A DNA stretch of 64,000 bases from Gammaproteobacteria bacterium (GCA_018815245.1 JAHIXK010000002.1:124001-188000), one strand, 5' to 3'; counted from the first letter of the stretch, positions 42,392 to 52,060 are shown. The notes: generated by a model not told the origin, from the sequence alone. A program made the numbers and translations.

Positions 42392-42958
42392 TTATTTTCC
42401 GCCGCCCGGCTTCAAACAGGCCTCAAGCAAGGCACGCAACCTGTCCACACCCTGTTCATTCATGCATTCGATGTTTCGCTCGGGGATCAAATCCACCTCG
42501 GGATAATTGTCGATGGCTTCGCTCAGGCTGTCTTCCCGCAGCAAATGAAGCATGGGGTAAGGCGAGCGGTTGGTATAGTTCTCGGCATCGTCTGGTTCTG
42601 TGCCGCCAAACTGGTAATCCGGGTGAAAACTGGCCACTTGATACACCCCTTCCAGATCCATGTCCACCAGCAGTTCGTCAGCGGCCTCCAGAAAATCGTT
42701 GTACCGGTAAAAATCCCGCAGCACCTGCGGGTGAACCAGCAGGGTGGTTTCAATTGAATCATCCACATTCAACAAGGCCAGTTCATGTGCCAACTCATCC
42801 AGCAAAGTGGCTTCATCAACTGCTTTACTCACCACAAAACGCACCCGTTCTTTCACCAATTCGCGCTTGGCAAAAGGACACAGGTTAAAGGCCACAACCA
42901 CCTGCTCCACCCAGCGGCGGGTGGCGTCGATGATATCTTGATCGCTTGAATAGCTCAT
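42392..42958 (-). CDS. DUF1415 family protein
   Basis: The 188-residue soluble protein belongs to the DUF1415 group: ATRRWVEQVVVAFNLCPFAK near the start, HPQVLRDFYRYNDFLEAAD, and VASFHPDYQFGGTEPDDAEN followed by TNRSPYPMLHLLRE. The family is widespread in proteobacteria and has no assigned function that I know. The Cys in NLCPFAK and the HPDYQF block are the most conserved-looking positions. It follows the phosphomannomutase gene after 11 bp and is probably cotranscribed. Confidence 0.88.
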   Translation of the reverse strand: MSYSSDQDIIDATRRWVEQVVVAFNLCPFAKRELVKERVRFVVSKAVDEATLLDELAHELALLNVDDSIETTLLVHPQVLRDFYRYNDFLEAADELLVDMDLEGVYQVASFHPDYQFGGTEPDDAENYTNRSPYPMLHLLREDSLSEAIDNYPEVDLIPERNIECMNEQGVDRLRALLEACLKPGGGK

Positions 42959-42969
42959 GCTGCTGACAT

Positions 42970-44361
42970 TTAAAACGGCAATGTCACTTCAGGCGCCACC
43001 GCCAGAATGGCCGCTTTGAACTCGCCTTGAATGCGAGCCAGTGCAGCATCGGTGTCAGCCTCAAACCGCATGACCACCACGGGTGTGGTGTTCGACGGAC
43101 GGGCCAGCCCGAAGCCATCGGCATATTCAGCACGCACACCGTCAATGGTGTTCACTGACTCAGAGCTTGGAAATTTACCCTCGGCTTGCAAACGCTTCAC
43201 GATGTCAAAGTTCACGCCTTCGGCAGTTTGCAATTGAAGTTCCGGCGTGCTGGATGAATTGGGCAACGCATTCAATTCAGCGCTGGGGTCGCTCCCGCGC
43301 GACAAAATTTCAAGCAGACGCGCCCCCGCGTACAAACCATCGTCAAAACCAAACCAGCGTTCTTTGAAAAACACATGGCCACTCATTTCCCCCGCCAGTG
43401 GAGCACCTGTTTCTTTCAACTTGGCTTTGATCAGGGAATGGCCTGTTTTCCACATCAAGGGCTCGCCCCCCGCAGCCTTCACGGCTTTGGCCACATGGCG
43501 GGTACACTTCACGTCGTAAATCACCGTGGCACCCGGGTTGCGGGCAATTACATCGCGGGCAAACAAAATCAGCTGGCGGTCGGGATAAATGATTTCACCG
43601 TCCTTGGTTACCACGCCCAAACGGTCGCCATCGCCATCAAAGGCCAAACCAATTTCAGCATCGCCATTCTTCACGCAGGCAATCAGGTCTTGCAGGTTCT
43701 CAGGGTGAGCTGGGTCGGGGTGGTGGTTTGGGAAGTTGCCGTCGACTTCGCAGAACAGCTCTGTCACATCACAACCCAACGATTCATACAGTATTTTGGC
43801 GAAAGCACCCGCCACACCATTGCCGCAATCCACCGCAATTTTCATGGGGCGTGCCAGCTTGACATGCCCAAGAATGTTGGCCAGGTAATCGGGCCAAACA
43901 TCCAGTTCACGGTAACTGCCACGCTCTACGCCGGGCACCACGCCACGCTGGGGGTTCTCGGCCTGAATCCATGTCAACAAGCCCTGAATGGTGTCGCCGT
44001 ACAGGGTTTCACCGGCCACCATCATTTTCAAACCGTTGTACTGGGGCGGGTTGTGGCTGCCGGTTACTTGAACACCTGTGCCACTGTCCAGCAAAAATGT
44101 GGCGAAGTACACCAGGGGGGTAGCCACCATGCCCACATCGACCACATTTACGCCTGCATCACGAAAGCCTTCGGCCAAAGCCCAGCACAGCCGGGGGCCG
44201 CTGAGTCGCCCATCGCGCCCCACCACCGCTTCGGTTTTGCCACGGCTCAAGGCCAATTGCCCCAAGGCACGGCCCACGCAATAGGCGGCGTCTTCGGTCA
44301 AGGTTTCATCCACAACACCGCGAATGTCATAAGCCTTGAAAATGGAGGGGAAAATCGTCAT
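42970..44361 (-). CDS. Phosphomannomutase/phosphoglucomutase
   Basis: The 463-residue enzyme of the AlgC/ManB type interconverts hexose 1- and 6-phosphates for polysaccharide and lipopolysaccharide precursors. Seen in order are IFKAYDIRGVVDETL, the phosphoserine loop VQVTGSHNPPQYNGLK, the metal loop LAFDGDGDRLGVV, the sugar-binding loop LAGEMSGHVFFKERW, and the C-terminal phosphate-binding region with VRAEYADGFGLARPSNT. All four active-site loops are intact. It is followed by the DUF1415 gene and faces apaH divergently. Confidence 0.93.
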   Translation of the reverse strand: MTIFPSIFKAYDIRGVVDETLTEDAAYCVGRALGQLALSRGKTEAVVGRDGRLSGPRLCWALAEGFRDAGVNVVDVGMVATPLVYFATFLLDSGTGVQVTGSHNPPQYNGLKMMVAGETLYGDTIQGLLTWIQAENPQRGVVPGVERGSYRELDVWPDYLANILGHVKLARPMKIAVDCGNGVAGAFAKILYESLGCDVTELFCEVDGNFPNHHPDPAHPENLQDLIACVKNGDAEIGLAFDGDGDRLGVVTKDGEIIYPDRQLILFARDVIARNPGATVIYDVKCTRHVAKAVKAAGGEPLMWKTGHSLIKAKLKETGAPLAGEMSGHVFFKERWFGFDDGLYAGARLLEILSRGSDPSAELNALPNSSSTPELQLQTAEGVNFDIVKRLQAEGKFPSSESVNTIDGVRAEYADGFGLARPSNTTPVVVMRFEADTDAALARIQGEFKAAILAVAPEVTLPF

Positions 44362-44475
44362 GGGTGGATACCTGAAAAAATCAAAATGGGAATGGGTTAG
44401 CTCAATAACGCTGCCGCAACCTTGCCGTTTACACAGGGCATAATACTACTTTCAGTGTTTCGGTAAGTTTTCACT

Positions 44476-45309
44476 ATGGCCAACTATGTGATTGGCGACG
44501 TACAGGGTTGTCTTGACTCTTTATTGAAGCTGCTTGAGAAAGTGCAGTTCAACCCACAGGCAGATACGCTTTGGTTTGCGGGCGATTTGGTGAACCGGGG
44601 GCCCCGCTCTTTGGACACCTTGCGGTTTGTTAAAAACCTGGGTCCTCGCGCCCACACCGTACTGGGCAACCACGACCTGCATTTGCTGGCCTTGTGGTGC
44701 AACAGCGGGCGCAGCCACGAATCAGACACCATTGCGGAGGTAGTTCAAGCCCCCGACGGCGAGGCACTTGTTGACTGGCTGCGCGGCCAGCCACTGGCCC
44801 TGCCCCTTCCCGGGCCACAAAATGCCTTGTTGACCCATGCTGGCCTATTGCCAGAATGGAGCTTTCAACAGGCACAAGGCTTGTCCGCGGAAGTACAGCA
44901 CGTTCTTTCCGGCCCCAACTGGCAAGCCTTCATGGCTGAACTGTATGGCAACAAACCCAACCGCTGGGAGGCCACGCTGGAAGGGTTCGACCGCCTGCGA
45001 TTTGTCGTGAACGTGTTTACGCGGATGCGCATGGTGCGCGACGATGGGAAAATCGATTTCAAGTACAAACTGGAACCCGCTGATGCACCGCCTGACCTGA
45101 AGCCCTGGTTTGAAATGCCGCGTGAATACCCAGGTGAAGGCCCAATCATTTTTGGACATTGGTCCACCTTGGGGCAGATTAAAAACAAGGCCGGTTATTG
45201 CCTGGACACCGGTTGTGTGTGGGGTGGGCAACTAAGCGCGCTGCGCCTTGAGGATGAAGCGATTATTCAGGTGGAATCTGTGGAACCACCCTTGTCTACC
45301 ATTCCCTGA
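44476..45309 (+). CDS. apaH: Bis(5'-nucleosyl)-tetraphosphatase, symmetrical
   Basis: The enzyme splits Ap4A into two ADP and removes NpN caps from RNA. The 277-residue product has the metallophosphatase motifs NYVIGDVQGCLDSL, LWFAGDLVNRGPRSLDTLR and VLGNHDLHLLAL, later LLTHAGLLPEW, and the ApaH-specific IIFGHWSTLGQ near the end. No corC- or apaG-type neighbour is present. The 3' end overlaps the convergent plsC-like gene by 43 bp, so the two transcripts can pair. Confidence 0.95.
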   Translation: MANYVIGDVQGCLDSLLKLLEKVQFNPQADTLWFAGDLVNRGPRSLDTLRFVKNLGPRAHTVLGNHDLHLLALWCNSGRSHESDTIAEVVQAPDGEALVDWLRGQPLALPLPGPQNALLTHAGLLPEWSFQQAQGLSAEVQHVLSGPNWQAFMAELYGNKPNRWEATLEGFDRLRFVVNVFTRMRMVRDDGKIDFKYKLEPADAPPDLKPWFEMPREYPGEGPIIFGHWSTLGQIKNKAGYCLDTGCVWGGQLSALRLEDEAIIQVESVEPPLSTIP

Positions 45310-46067
45310 GTGGCAGTTTGATAACACAGGGCACGAACGTGCGCGTGTGCTTCGTCACTTAATTCGTGGCGCGTTCGTCCGTCAGTGCTGATGGGTGCAT
45401 GAATGTACAACTGCACCACAAAGCCGGTTTCACTGTTCAGCAGCACCTTGATGTTCTCCATCAATGTTTGATCGCCAACAAAAGCAGGCGAATCAGAAAA
45501 CTTTCCATCGGGTGTGAAGTACTGCAGGCTGACCGGCAACAAAGGCACTTTGGCGTGTATGGCGGGCTGTACAAAGTTGCTGTGAAAGTGCAATGGTGTA
45601 TCGCCCGCGCCGGTGGTGCCTTCGGGAAAAACCGCCACGCAGCGACCTGTACCCAGCACCTGCACTGCAGCATGAATTACATCGCGCACCGCATGGCGCT
45701 TGCCCCGTTCAATGAACAAGGTTCCGCTGCGTTTGGCCAGCAAACCGCCGATGGGCCATTTGGAAATTTCAGACTTGGCAATAAAAGTAACCGGGTGCAC
45801 GCTATTGAAAGCGAAAATGTCCAGCCAGGAAACATGCGTGCTGTACAGCAAACAGGGCTTGTGGATTGCATAGTTTGATTCAGGTGTTTCATATACCACC
45901 TTCACCTGGACGTTAAAAATACCCAGCAATTGCCTGGCCCAGCGCTTTTCAATTTTTTCGCGAAACGTTTGCCCAAGCAAAGGCCACAAGAAAAGTGCCA
46001 CAACAAAACCGTACAGCAGGTGGCACACCATCCGAAAAATCACCCAGGCTTTGCGCATCGTGAACAA
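45267..46067 (-). CDS. plsC: 1-acyl-sn-glycerol-3-phosphate acyltransferase
   Basis: The 266-residue enzyme has an N-terminal membrane helix (VCHLLYGFVVALFLWPLLG). The acyltransferase motifs are STHVSWLDIFAFN (HX4D), KSEISKWPIGGLLAKRSGTL with LFIERG, and VAVFPEGTTGAGD. It should make phosphatidate by adding the second acyl chain. It starts 3 bp after the pyrC'-like stop, the last gene of the algH-ruvX-pyr operon. The last 43 bp are antisense to the end of apaH. A second start, MRKAWVIF at the fourth codon, is possible. Confidence 0.9.
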   Translation of the reverse strand: MFTMRKAWVIFRMVCHLLYGFVVALFLWPLLGQTFREKIEKRWARQLLGIFNVQVKVVYETPESNYAIHKPCLLYSTHVSWLDIFAFNSVHPVTFIAKSEISKWPIGGLLAKRSGTLFIERGKRHAVRDVIHAAVQVLGTGRCVAVFPEGTTGAGDTPLHFHSNFVQPAIHAKVPLLPVSLQYFTPDGKFSDSPAFVGDQTLMENIKVLLNSETGFVVQLYIHAPISTDGRTRHELSDEAHAHVRALCYQTATQGMVDKGGSTDST

Positions 46068-46070
46068 CCC

Positions 46071-47387
46071 TTATGCGGCCAGCACTTTCATTCTGCTTTT
46101 CTCCAGGCTGCTGTAGCCCACGTTGCCGTTGACCATGGTCAGTTGCACTTTGCCTTGCATGGGAAAACCATTGAAGGGTGTGTGCTTGCCCTGGCTGATC
46201 AAGCTGGCTTCGCCCACCACCCAGTCCACTTCCGGGTTGAACAGGCACAAGTCTGCAGGCATGCCGGTGCGCAAGCTGCCCGCCTGCACCTTGATGATGT
46301 CGGCCGGGCCGCTGCACAACAATTCCACAATGCGTGCCGGGGGAATATTCTGTTCACGCATCCACTTCACAGTCAGCGTCAAAAGCAGTTCAAGCCCGGT
46401 TGCACCAGCTTCACTTTCCGCAAAAGGCAGCAGCTTGGCATCGTCGTCCACGGGGGTGTGGTCAGAACAAATGGCATCAATGGTGCCGTCCAGCAAACCA
46501 GCGCGAATGGCATCGCGATCACGCTGCTCGCGCAACGGCGGGATCAGGTGCGCATTGGGATCGAAAAAACCGATGTCCATGTCAGTCAGGTGCACATGGT
46601 GAATGGCCACATCGCAGGTAATCGGCAAGCCCTCTTTCTTGGCCAAGCGAATCAATTCCACGCCCTTGGCCGAACTAACGCGGCAAATGTGCATGCGCGT
46701 GCCCGTGGCCCGCACCAATTCAAAGTACGCCTGCAAGGCGATGGTCTCGGCCATCACGGGAATGCCACTTAAACCCATGCGTGACGCATAGGCCCCGGCG
46801 TGGGCCACGCCACCGTGGCTGAAATTCGGCTCGGTTGGACGCAAGAAAACGGTAAAGCCAAAGTTGCGGGCGTATTTCATGGCTTGCAGCAGCACGCGCA
46901 AATCGCGAATGGGCAATTCGGCTTGCCCAAAGCCCACACAACCGGCCTCGGTCAACTCGGCCATTTCGGTCAGGGTTTCGCCAGTCAAACCGGTGGTTAA
47001 TGCGCCTAGCGGGTACACCTTGGCCAGGTTCAACTGGCGGGCCTTGAATTTCAGCATTTCGATCAGACCGGGTTCATCCAGCACGGGGTCAGTGTCGGGC
47101 GGGCACACCAGGGAAGTAACACCGCCAGCCATTGCCGCTTCAATTTCGCTTTCCAGCGTGGCGCGGTATTCATAACCGGGCTCGCGCAGGCGCGCCGACA
47201 AATCCACCAAACCGGGCAACACCCACAAACCGTTGGCATCAATGGTTTTGCTGGGTGCAAAGTCGGCGGGTACCTGGCCCCTTGGGGCCACCGCAACCAC
47301 GCGGCCCGCGGCCACGGCCACATCCATGATTGCATCGGCACCAATGCTGGGGTCTATTACACGTCCACCATAAATCAACACTCGCAT
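46071..47387 (-). CDS. Dihydroorotase-like protein without metal ligands (PyrC')
   Basis: The 438-residue amidohydrolase fold resembles type I dihydroorotase, but the metal site is destroyed. The usual DxHxH after the PGLVD strand reads PGLVDLSARLREPG with no His, and the later HICHV-type motif reads MHICRVSS. HHVHLTD and SDHTPVDDD remain. Inactive PyrC' proteins of this kind form a structural complex with aspartate carbamoyltransferase in Pseudomonas and relatives. The gene follows pyrB by 21 bp, which fits that role. A true dihydroorotase must exist elsewhere. Confidence 0.9.
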   Translation of the reverse strand: MRVLIYGGRVIDPSIGADAIMDVAVAAGRVVAVAPRGQVPADFAPSKTIDANGLWVLPGLVDLSARLREPGYEYRATLESEIEAAMAGGVTSLVCPPDTDPVLDEPGLIEMLKFKARQLNLAKVYPLGALTTGLTGETLTEMAELTEAGCVGFGQAELPIRDLRVLLQAMKYARNFGFTVFLRPTEPNFSHGGVAHAGAYASRMGLSGIPVMAETIALQAYFELVRATGTRMHICRVSSAKGVELIRLAKKEGLPITCDVAIHHVHLTDMDIGFFDPNAHLIPPLREQRDRDAIRAGLLDGTIDAICSDHTPVDDDAKLLPFAESEAGATGLELLLTLTVKWMREQNIPPARIVELLCSGPADIIKVQAGSLRTGMPADLCLFNPEVDWVVGEASLISQGKHTPFNGFPMQGKVQLTMVNGNVGYSSLEKSRMKVLAA

Positions 47388-47408
47388 TGTTTTTCCTCGT
47401 TGCTCAAT

Positions 47409-48380
47409 TTAAGCGCCTTTGCTGGACGAAGCCAGAATACTCATCACCGCCATGCGCACGGCAATGCCAAAAGTAACCTGATTCAAAATCACGCTTTGCG
47501 GGCCGTCGGCCACGGCAGAATCAATTTCAACGCCACGGTTCATGGGGCCGGGGTGCATCACAATGGCGTCGGGTTTGGCGTGGCGCAACTTTTCTTCAGT
47601 AAGGCCAAAGTGTTTGAAATACTCTTGGGCTGAAGGAATTAACGCACCTGTCATGCGCTCTTTCTGCAAACGCAGCATGATGATCACATCGCAATCTTTA
47701 ATGCCTTCCACCAGGTCGTGATACACGCGCACGCCCATGTTGTCCAAGTGGCTGGGCAGCAAAGTGTTGGGCCCCACTGCCCGCACCTCGGGGCAACCCA
47801 GTGTGGTCAGCGCGTGAATATCGGAACGCGCAACGCGGCTGTGCAAAATATCGCCCACAATGGCCACGCGCAACTTGGTGAAATCTTGTTTGTAGTGGCG
47901 AATGGTATACATGTCCAACAGCGCCTGCGTGGGGTGGGCATGCCGCCCATCGCCCGCGTTGATCACATGAATGGTGCCTCCACTGGTGCGGTTCAGATGC
48001 TGGGCCATGAAGGTGGGCGCACCGCTTTCGGAATGGCGCATCACGAACATGTCAGCCGACATGGCCGCCAGGTTGTCGATCGTATCAATCAGCGACTCGC
48101 CCTTGCTGGTCGACGACGACCCAATGTTCAAGTTCACCACATCGGCTGACAAACGCTTGGCCGCAATCTCGAAGGTGGTTCGGGTTCGGGTGGAGTTCTC
48201 GAAAAACACATTGAACACGGATTTACCGCGCAGCAAAGGCACTTGTTTTACTTCGCGATCGGTCACGGACAAAAACGATTCCGCCGTATCCAAAATGCGG
48301 TGAATCATCGCCTTGGGCAGCCCTTCAATGCTCAACAGGTGGATCAGTTCACCTGCGGCGTTCAGTTGAGGGTTATTCAA
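47409..48380 (-). CDS. pyrB: Aspartate carbamoyltransferase catalytic chain
   Basis: It catalyses the committed step of pyrimidine synthesis, carbamoyl phosphate plus aspartate to carbamoyl aspartate. The 323-residue product has the carbamoyl-phosphate motif [26 protein letters not shown] with the active-site Ser/Lys region, [19 protein letters not shown] and the aspartate-side LRLQKERM. No pyrI regulatory chain is present; the following PyrC'-like protein probably takes the structural role. The start overlaps the pyrR stop by 4 bp. Confidence 0.96.
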   Translation of the reverse strand: MNNPQLNAAGELIHLLSIEGLPKAMIHRILDTAESFLSVTDREVKQVPLLRGKSVFNVFFENSTRTRTTFEIAAKRLSADVVNLNIGSSSTSKGESLIDTIDNLAAMSADMFVMRHSESGAPTFMAQHLNRTSGGTIHVINAGDGRHAHPTQALLDMYTIRHYKQDFTKLRVAIVGDILHSRVARSDIHALTTLGCPEVRAVGPNTLLPSHLDNMGVRVYHDLVEGIKDCDVIIMLRLQKERMTGALIPSAQEYFKHFGLTEEKLRHAKPDAIVMHPGPMNRGVEIDSAVADGPQSVILNQVTFGIAVRMAVMSILASSSKGA

Positions 48381-48883
48381 TTTGGTTTTACCTCCAGCTC
48401 CAGGCGGAAAGCACCTTGATCATCTTGGGTCAATACAAACGCTTCATTGGGCTTTAAGGGCAAGTGCTTGCCCACATACTGCGCGTCAATCGGCAATTCG
48501 CGCCCCCCACGGTCCAGCAACACGGCCAGCTCAATTTTTGCCGGGCGACCAAAATCAAAAAGATGATTCACAATGGCGCGCGTGGTGCGGCCGGTGTACA
48601 GCACATCGTCCACCAGCAAAATGGTGCGGCCCTGCACATCAAACGGCACCTCAGCGGGCTTGGGGGATTCTTTCAAACCACGCTCGGAAAAATCATCGCG
48701 GTAAAAGGCACTGTCCAGAAAACCGCAGGGCAAGGTAAAGCCAAGGTCTTCGTGCAGGCGTTGCGCAATCCATGCGCCTCCGCTGTGCACACCGATCAAG
48801 CCAAGTTCACTGCGGTCAGGAAAGGCTTTCTCGATTTGGTCGCGCAGGCGGGCGTACAGGGCTTCAGGGTTAGGCAGGCTCAT
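48377..48883 (-). CDS. pyrR: PyrR-type uracil phosphoribosyltransferase / pyrimidine regulator
   Basis: The 168-residue phosphoribosyltransferase carries the PRPP motif [20 protein letters not shown] and the PyrR-like [21 protein letters not shown]. The [21 protein letters not shown] block is shared with PyrR of Bacillus and Pseudomonas. In gram-negatives it mostly acts as a phosphoribosyltransferase and its RNA-binding attenuation role is uncertain; no attenuator was recognised in the short spacers. It sits between ruvX and pyrB with 4-bp overlaps at both ends. Confidence 0.92.
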   Translation of the reverse strand: MSLPNPEALYARLRDQIEKAFPDRSELGLIGVHSGGAWIAQRLHEDLGFTLPCGFLDSAFYRDDFSERGLKESPKPAEVPFDVQGRTILLVDDVLYTGRTTRAIVNHLFDFGRPAKIELAVLLDRGGRELPIDAQYVGKHLPLKPNEAFVLTQDDQGAFRLELEVKPN

Positions 48884-49314
48884 CGCCCCTCCAGAAAAAA
48901 TTGTTCCAGAATCAGGCAGGCACTGCCCATGTCGATTCGGCCTTTCTGTTCGCGGGCGGCCTTGCCACCCATGCAGCTTTCCATAATCGCACTGGTGTAG
49001 CGTTCATCGACCATGGCGCAGGGCAAGGCAAAACGCCCTTCCAGTTGACGGGCAAAACGTTCGCAGCGTGCCGTCAACTCATTGTCGGCCCCGTCTGGCT
49101 GGCGGGGCACGCCCACCACCAGACCCTCGGGCTGCCATTTCTTGATCAAACCATCAATTTTACTGAAACGCTGCTCATCATTTTGGGCCTCGACCACGGC
49201 CACACCACTGGCAGTTTTGGTCAGCGAATTCCCAAACGCCACGCCAATTCGTTTCAATCCAAAATCAAAAGCAAGGTACTGGGTCGGCTTGGGTGCGTGC
49301 ATATTGTTAAGCAT
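48880..49314 (-). CDS. ruvX: RuvX/YqgF family Holliday-junction-resolvase-like protein
   Basis: The 144-residue RNase H-like fold includes YLAFDFGLKRIGVAFGN with the first catalytic Asp, GLVVGVPRQPDGADNELTAR and the MVDERYTSAIME motif with Glu. Members act in pre-16S rRNA 5' processing and perhaps in recombination. The start overlaps algH by 8 bp; a second ATG at 49302 is equally possible. The 3' end overlaps pyrR. The arrangement algH-ruvX-pyrR-pyrB is common in beta- and gammaproteobacteria. Confidence 0.93.
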   Translation of the reverse strand: MLNNMHAPKPTQYLAFDFGLKRIGVAFGNSLTKTASGVAVVEAQNDEQRFSKIDGLIKKWQPEGLVVGVPRQPDGADNELTARCERFARQLEGRFALPCAMVDERYTSAIMESCMGGKAAREQKGRIDMGSACLILEQFFLEGR

Positions 49315-49891
49315 GCCCCGCTGCGCCGCTCATCAAGGCGGGGTCGACACCCAACATGGCGTATGCGCTGGTGAAGCGCTCCTCCAGGGGGGTGTCGAAC
49401 AGAATTTCGTGGTTGGCGGGCACTGTCAGCCAGGCGTTCTGGGCCAGTTCTTCTTCAAGCTGCCCCTCACCCCATCCCGCGTAACCCAGGGTGATCAGCC
49501 ATTTGACCGGCGCTTCACCACGGGCCACTGCTTCAAGAATATCGCGAGAAGTGGTCAGGGAAATTTGATCATTCACCTTGAGCGAAGAATTCCAGTCCAG
49601 GGGCTCGGTGTGCAGCACAAAACCCCGTTCAGAAGCGACCGGGCCACCCATCATCACCGGAAAATGGGCAGGCATTTGCCCCTCGACATCAACATTGATT
49701 TTCTCTAGCAGGCCTTCGATGGCTAAATCGGTGGGGCGATTAATTACCAAGCCCATGGCCCCCTTGCCGGAATGTTCGCACAAATACACCACGGCCCCTG
49801 CAAAACTGGGGTCGAGCATGTTCGGCATGGCGATCAACAACTGACCGGACAGGCTAAATTCATCGGGTGTAGAAATTTCGGTCTCGCTCAT
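49307..49891 (-). CDS. algH: YqgE/AlgH family protein
   Basis: The ATG at 49891 gives a 194-residue protein. The frame is open 70 codons further upstream but that part overlaps the divergent photolyase gene and looks non-coding. AlgH marks are LSGQLLIAMPNMLDPSFAGA, VVYLCEHSGKGAMGLVINRP, MMGGPVASERGFVLH and LGYAGWGEGQLEEELAQNAW. The molecular function is unknown; in Pseudomonas it affects alginate genes. It is the first gene of the ruvX-pyr operon. Confidence 0.93.
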   Translation of the reverse strand: MSETEISTPDEFSLSGQLLIAMPNMLDPSFAGAVVYLCEHSGKGAMGLVINRPTDLAIEGLLEKINVDVEGQMPAHFPVMMGGPVASERGFVLHTEPLDWNSSLKVNDQISLTTSRDILEAVARGEAPVKWLITLGYAGWGEGQLEEELAQNAWLTVPANHEILFDTPLEERFTSAYAMLGVDPALMSGAAGHA

Positions 49892-49986
49892 GCCAAAATT
49901 GTAATGCCTTTTGACTGTGCGAAAGCGGGTGGGCGTTCCTCTACCCGCCTTAAAGCGCACAGACCAACCCAAATTAAGTTGTTCAC

Positions 49987-51486
49987 ATGCCCGCATCACT
50001 TCTGGAAAACCATCCCCTGTCCACCCAGCCCAAGCCAGGCGATTACGCCAAGGGCTTGATGTGGTTTCGGCGCGACCTGCGCACCCACGACAACGCCGCA
50101 CTGTTTTATGCCCTGAAACACTGCCAACAGGTGCACTGCGTATTCGTTTACGACAAAACCATTCTGGATGCTTTGCCCAACAAAGCTGACCGGCGGGTTG
50201 AGTTCATTTGGGAAAGCTGCATGGCGCTGAAGAAAAAACTGCAAAGCTTCGGGGGCAACCTGCACCTGGTTTACGACCAGGCCGAGAAGGCCATTCCGGC
50301 TTTGGCCGCCGAATTGGGCGTTCAGGCTGTGTTCACCAACAAGGATTACGAACCCGCAGCCATGAACCGCGACATCACGGTGGGCAAAACGCTTCAAGGC
50401 AAAGGTGTTGCACTGTTTCGCTTCAAAGACCAGGCCATTTTCGAGGAAGACGAGGTACTGACCCAAGCGGGCAAGTTTTTCAGTGTGTTCACGCCCTTTA
50501 AAAACGCCTGCCTGAAAAAGCTGGACGAATTCCACCTGACACCCTACCCCAGCGAAAGCAGCATGCAATCGCTGGCTGGCGAGAAGAATTTGCCCGCCCC
50601 CAGCCTGGAAAGCATGGGGTTTGAGCGCACCAATTTGCTGGACATGATCAAGCCCGGTGAGGAAGGTGCGCTGGATGCATTCGAGGACTTTCTGGATCGA
50701 ATCGACAAATACAAAGTGGCACGCGACTTCCCTGCCGTGAAAGGCGTGAGCTACCTGAGCGTGCACAACCGCTTTGGCACCATTTCCATTCGCAGACTGG
50801 CCAAGGCAGCTTATGACAGGTTTAAGTTCGACGGCAGCGAAGGTGCGATGGGTTGGTTGAATGAATTGATTTGGCGCGATTTTTATTTTCAAATTATTTA
50901 CCACCGCCCCGATGCCGCCGAAAAAGCTTTCAAGCCCGAGTACGACCAAATTCAATGGGACAGCGATGAAAAAGCCCAGCGCCTGTTCAAGGCATGGTGC
51001 GAGGGCAAAACCGGCTACCCACTGGTGGATGCAGCACAGCGACAGCTGAACCAAACAGGCTTTCAGCACAACCGCCTGCGCATGGTGACTGCCAGCTTTT
51101 TGACCAAAGACCTTGGCATTGACTGGCGCTGGGGAGAGAAGTATTTCGCAGAGCACTTGAACGACTTTGATTTGTCCGCCAACAACGGCGGCTGGCAGTG
51201 GGCTGCTTCAACGGGTTGCGATGCACAACCCTACTTCCGTATTTTTAACCCCCACAGCCAGTCGGAAAAATTCGATGCCGATGGCAAATTCATTCGCAAG
51301 TACTGCCCGGAACTTGCGAAGCTGTCGAACAAGCACATTCACAACCCGGCCGAATGCCCACCGTTTGAATTGCAAATGGCCAGCATTGTGCTGGGTGAAA
51401 CCTACCCAAGGCCTGTGGTTGAACATGATGTGGCGAGGAAAAAAACACTGGAGCGGTATGCGGTGGTGAAGAAGGTGAAGGAGTAA
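49987..51486 (+). CDS. phrB: Deoxyribodipyrimidine photolyase (class I)
   Basis: It repairs cyclobutane pyrimidine dimers using blue light. The 499-residue product starts with a ~15-residue extension and then GLMWFRRDLRTHDNAALFYA of the antenna-binding domain. The FAD domain shows ELIWRDFYFQIIYHRPD, GKTGYPLVDAAQRQLNQTG and HNRLRMVTASFLTKDLGIDW. NGGWQWAASTGCDAQPYFRI, with its conserved Trp residues and Asn near the flavin, closes the site. All points fit a class I CPD photolyase rather than a cryptochrome. It is divergent from algH and monocistronic. Confidence 0.93.
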   Translation: MPASLLENHPLSTQPKPGDYAKGLMWFRRDLRTHDNAALFYALKHCQQVHCVFVYDKTILDALPNKADRRVEFIWESCMALKKKLQSFGGNLHLVYDQAEKAIPALAAELGVQAVFTNKDYEPAAMNRDITVGKTLQGKGVALFRFKDQAIFEEDEVLTQAGKFFSVFTPFKNACLKKLDEFHLTPYPSESSMQSLAGEKNLPAPSLESMGFERTNLLDMIKPGEEGALDAFEDFLDRIDKYKVARDFPAVKGVSYLSVHNRFGTISIRRLAKAAYDRFKFDGSEGAMGWLNELIWRDFYFQIIYHRPDAAEKAFKPEYDQIQWDSDEKAQRLFKAWCEGKTGYPLVDAAQRQLNQTGFQHNRLRMVTASFLTKDLGIDWRWGEKYFAEHLNDFDLSANNGGWQWAASTGCDAQPYFRIFNPHSQSEKFDADGKFIRKYCPELAKLSNKHIHNPAECPPFELQMASIVLGETYPRPVVEHDVARKKTLERYAVVKKVKE

Positions 51487-51594
51487 TTTGCAGGAACCAG
51501 ATTTTGTCCGAACTTATGATACCCGGCGCCCGCTGCTTCACCCATAATCAGCGGTGAATTGAATTCACCAACCACAACAAAAGGAGACAAAGTA

Positions 51595-51999
51595 GTGAAC
51601 GCTTACACCACCGTATTGCTTTACGCCGGCTGGATCTTGGTTCTAGCCCTGTTTTACGCGACACCCCGAATTCCACAAGCCTTGCTGGGCCAAAAACGGA
51701 TTGACAGCTGGGAACGCGGCAAGGAGCCCATCGACCCCATGATGTTGCAGCGTGCAAAGTCTGCCCACCTGAACTGCCTGGAAAACTTTCCGGTGTTTGC
51801 GGCGATTGTGGCGATCGCCGGGCTGATGGGCCAAATTGACGCCATCAACGGCATTGCTGCATTTGTACTGTACGCCCGCATTGCACAAAGCGTGGTGCAC
51901 ATCACCGGCACATCTTTCATTCAGGTGTTTCTGCGCGCCAACTTTTTTCTGGCCCAAGTGGGCCTGATGCTTTACATGGTGTATTTGCTGGTCAGCTAG
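51595..51999 (+). CDS. MAPEG family membrane protein
   Basis: A GTG start is chosen because AAGGAG lies 8 bp upstream and the first membrane helix follows directly. The 134-residue protein has four hydrophobic helices and the MAPEG-like block QRAKSAHLNCLENFPVFAAI, with the charged HxNxxEN-type motif of the eicosanoid/glutathione family. Bacterial members are mostly uncharacterised; some transfer glutathione. A strong terminator follows 25 bp later, so it forms a single-gene unit. Confidence 0.88.
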   Translation: MNAYTTVLLYAGWILVLALFYATPRIPQALLGQKRIDSWERGKEPIDPMMLQRAKSAHLNCLENFPVFAAIVAIAGLMGQIDAINGIAAFVLYARIAQSVVHITGTSFIQVFLRANFFLAQVGLMLYMVYLLVS

Positions 52000-52023
52000 A
52001 AACCCAAAACTGATTTGAACAAC

Positions 52024-52060
52024 AAAGCCGCCGAGGGTGCACAACCCCGGCGGCTTTTTT
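52024..52060 (+). terminator. Rho-independent terminator after the MAPEG gene
   Basis: AGCCGCCGAGG and CCCCGGCGGCT form a long G+C-rich stem around a short loop, followed by six T. Confidence 0.92.

Noticed and set aside
43375-44400. Long plus-strand frame (341 codons) opposite the phosphomannomutase gene
   Set aside because: It has no motif or start site and is a shadow of the intact enzyme on the other strand.
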